A stretch of DNA of 64,000 nt from Dipteris shenzhenensis (lineage: Eukaryota; Polypodiophyta; Polypodiopsida; Gleicheniales): the NCBI GenBank assembly GCA_047967505.1, contig CM106539.1. One strand, 5' to 3'. A model generated the notes under the pieces. The model was not told the DNA's origin and searched no databases. It worked only from the letters and a program-made list of their open reading frames with translations. Below, one piece after another: positions 11,140 through 22,212 of the stretch; position 1 is the stretch's first letter, and each line of letters opens with the position of its first letter. A program made the position numbers and the translations under genes.

Positions 11140-13973
11140 TCCCAAAGGTCACCCCAGCAAGAGATTCCCTTCTTTACCAAATGCCATGCTCTTAGAAAAA
11201 ATTTCCACAATTGGCTCCCTTTGGTAGTGTAAGGTTCTGGGTTTTCAATAGCTGCCAATCAAGGGTAGTCCTTCCATCTAGGGGCTTTGAGAGGTCTGAC
11301 ATGCTTAAAATTCATGAGAAGAAGGCTAGCCCAAGCCCTTTCACAATTGGTAATAGCTTTAATTATCCAAGTGGCTACTAACTTGTAAGCTGCCAGTTGG
11401 ATATTTATGACACCCAGTCCTCCTTTTCTTGGCCTAGTACAAAAAACCCATTTAACTTTGGCAATCCTTCTTCTGGTGTCATTCCCACCCCATAAGAAGG
11501 ATCTGTGGATCCTTATCAATTTTTCTAAACCTAAAAGAGATAAAATATGGAGATTGGGTAAATACAGTGGTTTAGGACTACCCTTCTCCCTGCCAAGTTT
11601 GCTTGCAACCCCCTTATTTTGCTTAATTTCTTTTTGAATTTCTCAAGGAACCACTTCCATCTATCCTTCATCTTGACATTGAATCCCATCGGGATACCTA
11701 GAAGCCTGAATATCTGTCCATGTGGTATCTTTTTCCATCCAAGCTGATCTAACAGGTTTAGATTGTCTCCAGTTAATAAAGCATACCCTGTTTTGGAGCA
11801 ATTTACCCTTGACCCAAATGCTCTACAAAAAATGTCCATGCACTCCATTGCCCTTTCTATGTCCACGTCTGTGTTTTTGATTGTAAGGGTAGTGTCATCT
11901 GCAAATTGCTGATTAACCAACTGGTTTCTTGAGGGGAGTTCTATGCCATTGATTTCTCCTGCATCTACTTATTCTTTAATCAACCACCCCAAGGCATCAG
12001 CAACAATTGCAAATAGGAGGGGGCCTAGAGGGCAGCCTTGTCTGATGGACCTTTTCAACATAAAACTCTGAGACATCTCACCATTCACACAAACCTTTGC
12101 AGAAGCATTTGATAGTAGCAAGGCTACATAGGAGATAAAGTTCTTTCCCAAACCCAAGCTTTTGAGTGATTGTAGAAGAAAGTCCCAGTTGAGTCTATCA
12201 TAGGCCTTATCAAAGTCTATCTTAATAAGACATATCTCTTGCTTGCTTTCCTCAGCATGGGTGCACCCTTCCCATAGATTGATGATTGCCTCCCATAAAT
12301 GTCTGTTCTTGATGAAACCTTTTTGCTCTTCCAGGATCCACTTGTCCATTTTGTGTCTCGGTCTCAAAGCAATTGCTTTAGCATATATCTTATATGAACA
12401 GTACAGCATGGTAAGAGGCCTCCAATTTTTTAGCACTGTCATGTCCCCTTCCTTTGGAATACGTTTAATGACACCACCATTTAAATGCTCTAGGAGCAAT
12501 TTCTGTTGGATACTCTCATTCCAGATAGCCAGTAAGGAAGGACCAATAGTGTCCCAAAAGACTTTGTACAATTCAGCAGGAAGCCCATCCTCTCCAGGGG
12601 TTTTGCCATCAACCATTACAAAAATAGCCTCTTTGAGCTCTTGAAGGGATAGTTCTGATACCAGTTGGTTTCTATCTAGATTAGAAACAGATGGTTCTCT
12701 GGCTACATGGCACTTCAATCTTGCCTCCAGAACATTATGGTTTGTTAAATCCACTGTGCTTATTAGTAGGTTTCTGAAATGGCTAACTATTATCTCTATA
12801 TTTTCTGTTTCTGATTAAGCCAAGTCTCCATCATCCTTTTGTAGCAAAGGGATTTCCTCATGATTCGTCTTTTTTCTAATCCTCCTGAAATTCTCTTTAG
12901 TTGGCCTATCTATCTTGCCTGCCCACCACTCTCTAAGGTAGATATTGGCATTATGAAGCTTGATCTGTTCTTGTACTCTGACTTCCTTTCTTTTGATCAG
13001 TAACTGTTGTTGGGCATTGATTTCATTGTTTCTAGCTCTTTATTCTAGGTCCTCAATGTCTTCCCTGTCCATTCTTTTTGCTCTAATGGCTTCCCTGTTC
13101 TTTTTAGCTTCCTTTAGAATTAACTATACCTTTTCAATAGCATCCTTCCATCCCTGTGCCATAGATTCAACTGCTGCAAAAGAAAAGTACCAACTCTCTA
13201 TGATATGCTTTTGTACTATCTAAAGCTTGAAGAGGGAAGGGTCAACCTTAAACTAGGAGTTACCTTTCTTTCCAAATCCCAGGTCTATAGAAGCTAACAC
13301 TGCTTTATGATGTGAAAGAGTGATAGAGGAAAAGGTAACTCAATGATTGAGCCAAGTAGACTCTATCTAGTCTGGCCTCACTTCTCAAGTCCCGTACCTG
13401 TCTATTGCTCCAAGTGAAAATGTTGGGAGTTTCAATGTCAACCGCTTGAAGAGTTTTTTTGACATCTTCCCAAACCTGATGTTCAGAGCCCTTGAGAATT
13501 GATGCCTTCTACATACATATATCTTTAATAGTCTCAACCATATTGAAGTCCCCCATAATGATACAATCACTCCCTAGGTTCAGCAATGAGTCCCATGTGA
13601 TTCTTCTTTCCAAAGAGCCTATTGGGGCATACAATGAGACCAGTTTGAAGAAAAAGCTTTTCATTCTACAAAGCAAGCCATCTATGGTTGGGGTCTTGCC
13701 TACATCTGATGACACAATCCTGGTAGTGAGACAAAGCCCCAATTGCATTGCCACCCTGCCTTCATCATGACTTGTAAAATACCAAATTCTTCTGTTGTCT
13801 ACTCTTTTTAGTCTGTTTTCCAAAGTGTCATTTGTCACTTTCACCTCTTGTAATGCAAGAAAAGTTGGAGACAGAGAGCTCTCAGCCATTTGGCTAATTC
13901 ATGACTCGTCCAAGGGGGTCAGTTAAACCATAGACATTAAAGGTGAGAAAAGTGAATGGTCTATTTACCATTC
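11140..13973 (-). pseudogene. LINE ORF2 (endonuclease + reverse transcriptase), copy 1
   Basis: The ORF2 polyprotein would nick target DNA and reverse-transcribe the element RNA. The likely start is at 13,973 (MVNRPFTFLTFNVYGL). An APE-like endonuclease runs to about 13,240, with LQEVK near 13,840 and the catalytic GDFNMV near 13,545. A basic linker follows (about 13,200-12,800), then the reverse transcriptase at 12,754-11,850: TPGEDGLPAELYK, NWRPLTML, IDFDKAYDRLNW, RQGCPLGPLLF. The active-site FADD is intact at 11,894-11,905. The post-RT segment at 11,519-11,259 (FLWGG, then KGGLGVIN) is typical of plant LINEs. Stops and frame changes near 11,968, 12,780 and 13,330 make it non-functional. 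Confidence 0.9.
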
Positions 13974-14029
13974 TTGCTCTTCCCCTTTTTAGCCTTGGGG
14001 TTTGGGCTTTTGGGTGAGGCACTCTGACC

Positions 14030-15070
14030 CTTTACTTGGGAGATCCTTCTCTTGTTCAGAGTTGTAGCTTGAAGTTGAGCTGGAGGTCCAAGAGAGTTAT
14101 TCTATTTTTGGGCCAAGGGAAGTTCTTCCTCTGAGTCTCTTGGCTGTATCTTACTCATGCTGGCATCCACTTGATTTGCATCTTTTTCAAACTCTTTGGA
14201 CCATCCTGGTTTAATATTAGATTCCTCCATTTGGGCATCTTGAATCCACTGTTGAGTTTCTTTATCAGTAAGAGCTTCAAAAGTATTGTTGGTAGCCAAA
14301 GGAAAGGTGACTCTCTCCTTTTCTAGAGGTACAGCAGGTTTCTTGTGAACCTCTGCCTGTTTGACTGTTCTGAAATAGTTTTCTCCAAGTCCTGATTTTT
14401 AGCCTTACCTTTTACAATCCACTTTGGTTTGGAAGGAGGACTAGGTTGCTGGTTAGTCGGCTCATGTACTGGATTAGGTCCATTTCTCTTTAATGGGCAA
14501 CTTTTGATTGTGTGTGTTGAGAGCCCACACAGAAAAGTAGGAATTGGGGAGGTTTTTGTAAACAAGGGGCTACTCCATGAATACACTTCCATTCCTATTA
14601 ACTATAATCAGGGTTTTAGGAAGTTCCTCAACTACATCTAGTCTAACAGAAAATTGAGGGTGACCTCTAGGGTTAATGAATTGCTCCTTTTCAACATCTA
14701 TAACTTGGCCTAAGCTTCTGTAAAGGTTAGGAGCTTGATTTACTAGGGAAAAAGGAAGGTCAGGGAGTTCTAACCAAACAGAAGCAAAAGTGGAACTTGG
14801 TTTGTCAAGGTTAAAATCTCGACACCAAAACTCAAGGTATAAGGGTTGATGTCTTATAGTCCATAGGGCATGGTGTAGGGCCTTCCAAGCCATATCTTCA
14901 GTTTCAAAAAGAAGAAAAAGAAGCCTTTTCTTAAAAATCTAACACTAGTAACTACAAGCCCTTTTCTAATCCAATTATTTCTAAGCCAACTTCTAAGAAA
15001 GCAGCAGGGGGCCTAGGGCCATGCAAGTATCCAATCAAGGCAAGTGATTCTAACTAGTCAATTGATTGCT
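14030..15070 (-). pseudogene. LINE ORF1 (DUF4283-like, zinc-knuckle region), copy 1
   Basis: ORF1 of plant LINEs is a nucleic-acid-binding chaperone. Minus frames across 14,980-14,480 show a DUF4283-like pattern (LRNNWIRKGLVV, then VWLELPDLPFSL). A C-terminal CGLSTHTIKSCP near 14,500-14,535 corresponds to the zinc knuckle but lacks the first cysteine pair spacing, so metal binding is doubtful. A polar, lysine- and proline-rich tail follows down to about 14,030. Stops interrupt the frame near 14,320 and in the 14,900-15,070 segment. It lies directly upstream of ORF2, as expected. Confidence 0.75.
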
Positions 15071-15079
15071 CAAGTATGT

Positions 15080-15245
15080 CCTAAACCATCCCAATGGTTG
15101 AAAATATGTCAATGTCCACACCATCCGATGGTTGATATTGTGATTGTGCTCAATGTGTCCTAAACCAGCGCGGTGGTTGACTGTCCTAAACGTGTCCTAA
15201 ACTAGGGCAGTCGTTGAAAATTATTTTGCTTCATCACATACTTTA
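15080..15245. repeat. cluster of ACCA(n)GGTGGTTG-type short palindromic motifs (left)
   Basis: Four imperfect copies are spaced 30-45 bases apart: near 15,106 ('ccaatggttg'), 15,122 ('ccatccgatggttg'), 15,163 ('aaaccagcgcggtggttg') and 15,193. The same core recurs at 17.3-17.8 kb and 21.1-21.7 kb. It may be a subterminal repeat of the transposon that follows. Confidence 0.5.
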
Positions 15246-15249
15246 ATTA

Positions 15250-17200
15250 GACCGTGTTTGTATTCTTTTAGTAGTAGTAAAAAGGGGGCTCATTGTTCTA
15301 TTGTTCTCGCATGTTGGGTTAGTAGACGGAGCTGTATCTCAAGTTTATTGATCAGAATCCAGACATTTCAATTGGACAGAGGAGCTTTGAGAATTTTAAG
15401 CCTTGGTACATCAGGAAACTCAAAGACAAGAATGTTTAATGTTGCAAAACACACATAGACTTTGACCTAGCTTAGCAAGCTATGAATGACTTGAGATCTA
15501 GTCGTGTTGGAGCATTGCTCCATGGGGATCGATGCCCATGCCTCCCCAATGAATTCGTAGTCTGTAGGCCACCCGGATCCTCATCATGTGTTTGCAAAGG
15601 GAGGGCAGGTTTGTAGCCTAAGGTCTCTGTGGGAGCCAGTGGTTTGTTTAAAGGGAGACCCTGAGTGGCACAGGATTGAATGCATTCGTACCACATGCAA
15701 GCATTGCAGTTTAAAGATGAAGAAGAAGACATTCAATGTCTATCCAAATGAAATGAGGGAAGACAACCATGTTGCTCTAAAATGAAGGAAATTTGAACAT
15801 GTCAATGTTGAAGGATCTGATAAAAAGAGATGGCTACTATCATATGAGAGCACCCAGCCAAGGGAGCTTGTAGGTCACGTGGTTCAATCCATCCCAAAAT
15901 ATGTGCCTCACAATTTCACAGCTAGCTGGTAGGATAAGCTATTCATTTTCCCCTTGACACTATTGTATCTGTCATAGATTTTTTCTTTTCAAGAACAAGA
16001 TGAGATAAAAAGTGCTCACTGGTACAACAAGCAGATAAAAATTCTTGTGCATATATAGTCATTTGCTTGATTCTTCCACGCTTGATGCCAATCTGCTTGC
16101 TGACTCATAGGAGTCCAGGTCAGTGCAACCCATGTACCGTTTCTACATTTTAGATGATAGGGAACATGACACCCTATTTGTGCGACATGCTTTTCTACTA
16201 CATTAGGAATGGCTGAAAAAGGAATATCCCCATGCTAAAAATTTATAAAACAACATTGGGTGTGGTCAAGTGGTGATGCCTCTTAATTTAAATCAGCCCG
16301 TGGATTCTACTTCGTCTCAAGGTTCAAATCTTTGACCGGTCTAGACATGATGTGAAATTTCTTTGGGTCTAGCCATGGCAAGGGTGAACACTGTTATTAA
16401 GCAAGCTCTATTTAAACACCAATTAGCATGCCCTCAAGAAAAAATCAATGATGCCCATGATGTTGTAACATGGCTTATCTCTCCACAAGCTCGCATTCAA
16501 TATATAGTAAACAAAGCCTCAAGAATACTGTAGTACATAGAGTGTTCCATGAAGTGAAAGTGGATGAAGTGCAAAGGAGAAGCCAGCACGATTGTGAAAA
16601 AATTAAAGGAGTTCGTGGTTTGCACAGCATATGGGGCTTTTCAAACAACCAACTGATTAAAACAAGAAAAATTTCTTGTTTTCATAGTGTGTGCATCATA
16701 GGGGATCATGACGATTGTGAGAACATTGCAACTCTGAACACATGGGAGCGAGTTCAAGTTTTCCCACTACGTTCAGATGGAGTGACAAACAATGGAGAGA
16801 CAAATGACTCACCATAGTTTGGGGAGAGTTTTGATGACCTCACTAGCTGTCTGGAAGAGGGGGATAACTTTGCAGTTGTCGTCACAGATTCTAGGGAGAA
16901 CGAGGAAGATGACCCATACTTTCTGTTGCAGTGCACAAAACCTAAGTACAAGGTTGAGGAAACATTTAAGGATAATTGAAGAACAACCTATGAGAAGTGG
17001 GATATAGTAGTCAAAGCTTTTTGGTACAAAAAACCATCCAAGAGAGGCTGTAATTATGAACTACTACATCAAAGTCCACAAACATGTATGTACTCTCATC
17101 TAGTAAGAGCTATTAAGTTTCAGATGTAGCCTGTGCCACAACGAAAGATGGAGGTGTCTTGGGGTGGTGGACAAGGATGACTAAGATAGTACTAAGAAAA
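15250..17200 (+). pseudogene. broken DNA-transposase-like gene (SSHGKGEH family)
   Basis: Several plus-strand frames, stitched across stops and frameshifts, give one recognisable protein order. About 15,640-15,915 is a Cys-rich segment (IECIRTTCKHCSLKMKKK) followed by a WRKFEHV-like stretch and HNFTASW. At about 16,245-16,391 come WVWSSGDAS, FKSARGFYFVSRF and FFGSSHGKGEH (16,362-16,391). Then VIKQALFKHQL and NAHDVVTW (about 16,400-16,475), and finally FHEVKVDEVQRR and GVRGLHSIWGFSNN at 16,540-16,650. I recall this order (zinc-binding N-terminus, W.DG...QFK, HGKGE, K.AL, HDVV) from a widespread family of uncharacterised transposase-like proteins, but could not check it. At least two stops and two frameshifts show it is dead. 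Confidence 0.6.
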
Positions 17201-17274
17201 TGTATGTAGTGTCATTGCAACAAGGAAACAATATGTCCACTTTTCCTACAAAATGGAGTTTGTATTTGAGACTA

Positions 17275-17880
17275 TGCTTCTTTTTAGTATATCCAAAACA
17301 ACCACCGTGCTGGTTTTATTAAATTGTTTTTGTAAATCCCATGCTTGTTTTTAGTATATCCCAACCACCACTGCGCTGGTTTTCCATAATGAATCTACAC
17401 ATCCTACAAATCCATTCATCTTGTAATAATAGAAGCAAACCACCATGCTGGTGGCTGTTAATATCCTAGTGCAACTAACCACCACGCTAGCGAATACTTA
17501 TCTTGCACTAATCTTGCACAACTACCATGCTATCCCTACATTATTGTCATGCTATCCTAAAATTTGTTGCACAGTGCTATACTAAATCAGTGCCCCTTAG
17601 ACTGTTTATCATTTCATTAACCGTCAGATTTCATCTCATGGTTGTTTTTAGTATATCCCAACAACCACCGCATTGGTTTCCCATAACGAATCCACACATC
17701 CTACAAATCCATTCATCTTGTAATAATATAAGCAAAGCACTGTGCCGGTGGTTGTTAATATCCTAGTGCAACCAACCACTGTGTTGGCATAACTTATCTT
17801 GCATTACTACCGTGCTATCCCTACACTACTGCCATGCTATCCTAAAATTTGTTGCACAGTGCTAGTCCCCTTTAGACTAG
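17275..17880. repeat. 297-bp direct duplication carrying ACCACCGNGCTGGTT motifs
   Basis: The phrase 'gtttttagtatatccca' starts at 17,347 and again at 17,644. Both copies continue through 'atccattcatcttgtaataata' (split here by wording) and 'ttaatatcctagtgcaac'. The duplicated unit contains repeated short motifs such as 'accaccgtgctggttt' (17,297), 'accactgcgctggttt' (17,357) and 'accaccgcattggttt' (17,660), plus several 'actaccatgctatcc' variants. No coding sequence. Confidence 0.75.
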
Positions 17881-18430
17881 TTATTGTTAACCATCATATT
17901 TCAACCATCGGGATACTTAAAACATTTAAGTACTAACATGGAAGCAAGTCGATACAAAAGCAGGTATTACGAGTACCATGAGATAGTCCACAAGTCCAAG
18001 AAATGTCTGCAAGATTTTTATGGTTTTAAAACACGACATTTTTCTTTTTCAAGGAAATTCCAGATTCCCAACTATCTTATCAGCACACACTCAGATTACA
18101 CACTGCTTGCTTGACTCTGTCGACTTATATGTCCATAGTAACTCCTTTCACTGGGGGTCCTCTTCATCTTGGTCTTTGTGCTCTATACAACTTCGCGCCT
18201 CTATCATATCCTACCAAAAGAAACCTACATCATGAGCTTGATAAGTATCTTAAAGGAGCACGAAAAAAAATAGCCAGGGGAATTAATATTCATCATCTCT
18301 GCTGACTCCAAGTAATATACCCACCACCGAAGCATGTCCTCCTTGCAGCTATTTTCCTCCTTCTCCGGGTCTAATTCTACGAGGATGCCATCCAACATCG
18401 TTTTTAGATAGAACAACAGAATTCCAAAGT
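17881..18430. other. unassigned sequence
   Basis: Short ORFs on both strands (for example plus 17,884-18,114 and minus 18,225-18,416) with no recognised domain. It lies between repeat clusters inside the candidate transposon. Confidence 0.35.
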
Positions 18431-18544
18431 TATTTGGGTATGCGATATATTCATTATAGGTTGATTGGTGTGTATAGAGTTTGGATCGATATACAAATTT
18501 TTGGGGCTAGATTTCATAATGGGCTCTTAGTTGTGTCTGCATTG

Positions 18545-18835
18545 CACTTAAATAGGGAGAGAGAGTTCATTGAGCCTGACCTTCTCAATCTTCAGTCTTG
18601 TGTTAGTTTGGTAATCAAAATTTTTGAGTTCATTGAGCCTGACCTTCTCATTCTTCAGTCTCATGTTAGTTGTCTAATTGAAATCTTTCGTCCCACATTA
18701 GTTGTCTAATCGAAATCTTTTGTCTCACATTAATTCACTAATCAAAACCTTTCAGTCTCACATTAGTGATTAATCAAAATCTTTCGTCTCACATTACTTG
18801 TCAAATTGAAATCTTTCGTCTCATTATTATCACTG
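18545..18835. repeat. tandem repeats of about 33 bp (CTTTCGTCTCACATTAGTTG type) and a 90-bp pair
   Basis: 'gagttcattgagcctgacct' occurs at about 18,565 (in part) and 18,624. This is followed by roughly five diverged copies of a 30-36-base unit with consensus 'cgtctcacattagttgt' plus 'ctaatcgaaatcttt', from about 18,655 to 18,830. Spacers are not unique and the units are diverged, so this is not a CRISPR array. Confidence 0.75.
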
Positions 18836-19760
18836 CACTGGCATGGATCAAAGGACACTATCGAGTCACATAGCTGAGAAAACATTGTCCAAGTAAACTC
18901 TAGAGCCATTTCCCATTGCCCAGGTTATGGACAAATCAAATGTACATGCCTGCTATAGCTATCTACTACGATGAGAAAGTAGATGCTGCAGCTCAATTTG
19001 CCATTTGGGCAAAAGATCTTAAAGACAAGGAGCTTGACTACGAGGAAAGGGAGGAACTACAAATTGAAGAAGGCCAAGACCGAGCTTGACTATGAGGAAA
19101 GGGAGGAACCACCCCCCTTCAAGAAAGGATCAAGAAGGGTTGAGCTTGCAACCAAGAAGCTCAAATCAAGGAAAGAGGAAGCGGCATGAAGGGAGGAGTC
19201 GGGCCCTTGTAGGAAGGAACCATCCCCATTCTAGAAAGGAGCAAGGAGGACCGAGCCTACAATCAGGGAGCTCAAAAAGGAGTCCTTGCTAGATTTTGTA
19301 TGCACAAACACTCCAAAGCAAAAAACATGCATAGGGTGGTAGCACGCAAGCCATCGGTTACATCAGTCATCTATGATGGGGGTATGGCGAACCATGCACT
19401 TTGAACCCTACTACATAGCAGGGGATAGGCATCCGATTTAACTATTGCAACCATCAATACCACAGTCTTGCTTTGTACATGATGAAGTTGCTTCTTGATT
19501 CCTTCCTCCCTCATCCTAAGGCTGTGGATGTTCTCCTTCATCTCCTCCACTTTTTGCTCACTCTATGCAACAACTTCATCTGAATCCCTCAACATCTATT
19601 AGGTGTCTATTGAAGCAACATAAATTGCTAAAAAACATCTTCATGGGCGGTTTCCAAGACTTCCACTTTAGTTTGCAAATCTCTCAGGACGACGGAGTGC
19701 TTTTCATGGCTGTCAAATGCCATGGCACGTGAACACATCTATCGTGATCTTCTTGCAGGG
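18836..19760. other. unassigned sequence with a lysine-rich, duplicated frame
   Basis: A 52-base duplication ('agcttgacta' at 19,031 and 'agcttgac' at 19,083, each followed by 'gaggaaagggaggaac') gives charged plus-strand frames at 18,983-19,292 (repeats like ELDYEERE). These may be the decayed tail of a coiled-coil protein or simple duplication. No domain recognised. Confidence 0.35.
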
Positions 19761-19762
19761 CT

Positions 19763-21034
19763 TTATAGCTTCACCGTGGCTGCTACAAATTGCTCCACTG
19801 TGCTAGCTGGCTCGTGCACACATCTATCGTGATCTTCTTGCAGGGCTTTATGGCTTACTCTTTGGACTTCCAACAGTGTTTCAAAAAAACAACCCTCACC
19901 ATGGCTGCTGCAAATTGCTCCACTGTACTGGCTGGAAGTTGCTCCATTGTGGTGGCCAGAACTTGCTCCACCGTGGTTGCTCTCTGCATCCTTCCTGGCC
20001 TGGGGAGCTGCCTTGTTGTCTTCTCCACCTTGACTGCTCTTTGCCCCATCCTTCCTGGCCTTGAAGCTCTCTCGCAGCTCCTGCATCACCATTCTGGTTT
20101 CTGCATTCTCCTTTTTCAGCTCCTCCATCATCTGGTTTTTTTAAATGTTCAATGCGTTCTGCATGTTGTAGAGCCATTTGTAAAGACCCTCTTTTTGGCT
20201 CGAGTCTAATCTTCAAGATCCTTTCGCATCTTTTCTAGCCCCTTGTCCGCCATGTCCCCATCGTTTCTCACTTCTTTGAGCCTATCTCGGAGCTCCTTCA
20301 TGTGCTTCTTTGCTTCTTCTCTTCTATACCTTTCCATGTCAACCAATTTTGTAGTGGCCTCAGCTTGCTCTTGTGCCTCATCTACCTTGGCTTTTGCACC
20401 TTTCTTGAGACTTTTCTCAAGTTGCACTGCCTTTGCTGCATCGATGGCTTTCTCTTGTAGAATAGTCACCTTCTAAGAAATCTGCCATCAGCCTGTGCAT
20501 TGCAACTCTAGCAGATTGAGATGACAATTGGGATTCGCCATCCACACAATTCTTCAGGCTAGTTAACACGCTCGTGGAGATCGCCCTTCGGTAAGATACA
20601 TCAGGTCCTTTCAGTTGCTCTACTGCTGCTTGAACCTACCAGAACTTGCAGGTTCTTCTCATATTAGGAAAGAAGTGAATGGTCTTCTTTATCACATCTT
20701 GGAGGTCTATTGGCAAGCTCAAAATCTTGACTCCACCATCTTTACTAATTTGAGCATTGGGGTATACATCTAGCATATCCTGTCTCTTCCATTGCATCTC
20801 GAAAAAGTGTGCTTGCATACTGCCTCCAAAAATTCCTAGAGCATTTTCAATCACGCTTTCATTGATGGTAGGGATAGAAAGTGAAACAGTAAAGGAAATG
20901 GAATAGTGGAGGCTTGAGTTTGCAGTCTGATTGCAAGTCTGATTGCAAGGGAGAAAGAAACGATCGAGAGGGATAGAAGATGAAGCAGTGAAGGAAATGG
21001 AATAGTCGAGGCTTGAGATTACAAGGGAGAACAA
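19763..21034 (-). pseudogene. minus-strand coiled-coil ORF relic of unknown function
   Basis: Read on the minus strand, three consecutive open pieces look like one protein. 20,830-20,636 encodes FEMQWKRQDMLDVYP and LPIDLQDVIKKTIHFFP. Then 20,635-20,470 (RAISTSVLTSLKNC, SQSARVAMHRLMADF) and 20,469-20,206 form a heptad-like, Lys/Glu-rich coiled coil (EAKKHMKELRDRLKEV). After a frame change, 20,216-19,763 contains KPDDGGAEK and a Gln/Trp-rich repeat (WSNFQPVQWSNLQ). Codon content and charge pattern are unlike random sequence. I do not recognise the family. It faces the broken transposase across 3 kb and could be a second gene of the same transposon, or a captured host fragment. Confidence 0.4.
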
Positions 21035-21560
21035 AATGATTGAGAGGGATGGAAGACAAAATGGTTAAGGGAATGGAATAGCAGTTTGTAGCCCGATTAC
21101 ACAATCAAGGTGAGAGCCACTGCGGTGGTTGTAGCCCAACTACTGTCAAGGTGAGAGCCACCGTGGTGGTTGACGCATGATCACTACGAGTGTAGTAAAA
21201 ATTACCAGTCACCAGGCTCGGATGCTCAGTAGAGTACTAGAGTGCATGGTAAGGAGTGATTACAACCACGTCTATTGTGCCTACGATTCCACCAGCTTGG
21301 TAGTTAAAATTACCAGCCACCGCTCACCCACCACCGGGCTTCAACATGCATGATCACTATACGAGTGTAGTAAAAATTTCCAATCACTAGGCTCGCATGC
21401 TCACTGGAGAATTAGAGTGCCTTGTAATGAATGATTAGAGCTTCATGATTTACCTTTGTGGGAATTACTGCTCGATGGTGATGGCTCTCATCAGCCACGT
21501 CTGTTGTGGGTAAGATTCCACCGAGTTGGCAGTTAATTACTAGCGACTGGAGTATGGCGT
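20860..21560. repeat. about 96-bp tandem repeat and 173-bp duplication with GGTGGTTG motifs
   Basis: 'gggatagaa' ... 'gaaggaaatggaatag' recurs about three times between 20,870 and 21,082. Then 'gcatgatcacta' at 21,175 and 21,348 marks a 173-base duplication. Motifs 'gccactgcggtggttg' (21,116) and 'gccaccgtggtggttg' (21,157) belong to the palindromic family seen at 15.1 and 17.3 kb; 21,604 and 21,646 carry further copies. Confidence 0.65.
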
Positions 21561-21567
21561 CTTCTTC

Positions 21568-22212
21568 ATGATTAAAATCTTCTCTAGGTTGGCACCTAAG
21601 ATTCCACCATGGTGGCTTGCAATTAACATGGATGGAACCCCAAGCTCTAGCAACCACGGTGGCTCGAACTTTATAATATATATAAGATCCGTGGCATTTG
21701 GCATTCTACTACGTTGCTTTGATCTGCCCATGCTATGCTACTTTGCTCCACACCCCTCCTCTAGCTCTTTTCTGCCCCTGATCGACTTTGCTCCACGCTC
21801 CCTCCTCCAACTCTTGTCACTCATCTGCTCCCCTGCTCATCTGTTGTTCACCCACTCATCTTCTAGCATGCCTACTACCACCCCCCCTCGATGCTCTATG
21901 ATCCCAATGTTATCTGCCTTCTCATATAAGGTGATTGTGTTGCACTCACCTAGAGTAGAAATGCTAGCATTACTGGAGACCCTTCATTTCCATAGTCGAT
22001 TCCCCATAGATCTACATGTCACCACCTTAGCTGACATGCTCACAGAGGGCCTCTATGTTGTATGGGTTCCCCCTAGATGTCGACGAAGGCCTCAGTATTT
22101 TCATAGTAGAGTACTCTCGACTTGTTGGGGGGGCCGTAATCTGAGTCCTGGCAATGTGCATGGTCTTCGGCCTCTCCATCGTATCCTCCTTTGGCTCCCT
22201 AAAAATTTTTAA
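21568..22212 (+). other. 214-codon open frame, not recognised, probably fortuitous
   Basis: Opens with MIKIFSRLAPK and ends at a TAA at 22,210. It is Leu/Ser/Pro-rich without a domain, signal peptide pattern or membrane topology that I can defend. The first part overlaps the repeat cluster with ACCA/GGTGG motifs, which argues against a gene. Listed only because of its length. Confidence 0.15.

Larger units (their letters stand above)
10960..15075 (-). mobile_element. LINE copy 1 (non-LTR retrotransposon), 5' truncated
   Basis: A minus-strand LINE, with ORF1 at high coordinates and ORF2 at low coordinates. It shares long near-identical stretches with the copy at 24,652-28,600. It retains sequence beyond the reverse transcriptase toward the 3' end that copy 2 lacks. 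It stops matching copy 2 on the 5' side at about 15,075, where a different repeat starts; 5' truncation of this kind is common when LINEs insert by target-primed reverse transcription. The 3' boundary is uncertain between about 10,960 and 11,130. Confidence 0.85.

Noticed and set aside
12243-12644. Plus-strand ORF of 133 codons
   Set aside because: Antisense shadow of the LINE reverse transcriptase; the same shadow recurs at 25,363-25,689 in copy 2.
16262-16340. Pol III A-box/B-box-like pair ('tggtcaagtgg', 'ggttcaaatc')
   Set aside because: The same bases encode the conserved WSSGDAS...FKSARGFYF block of the transposase-like protein, which explains the sequence better; no tRNA fold was evident.
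18656-18830. CRISPR-like regular repeats
   Set aside because: Units are diverged and adjacent, spacers are not distinct, and the window is plant nuclear DNA; an ordinary tandem repeat.
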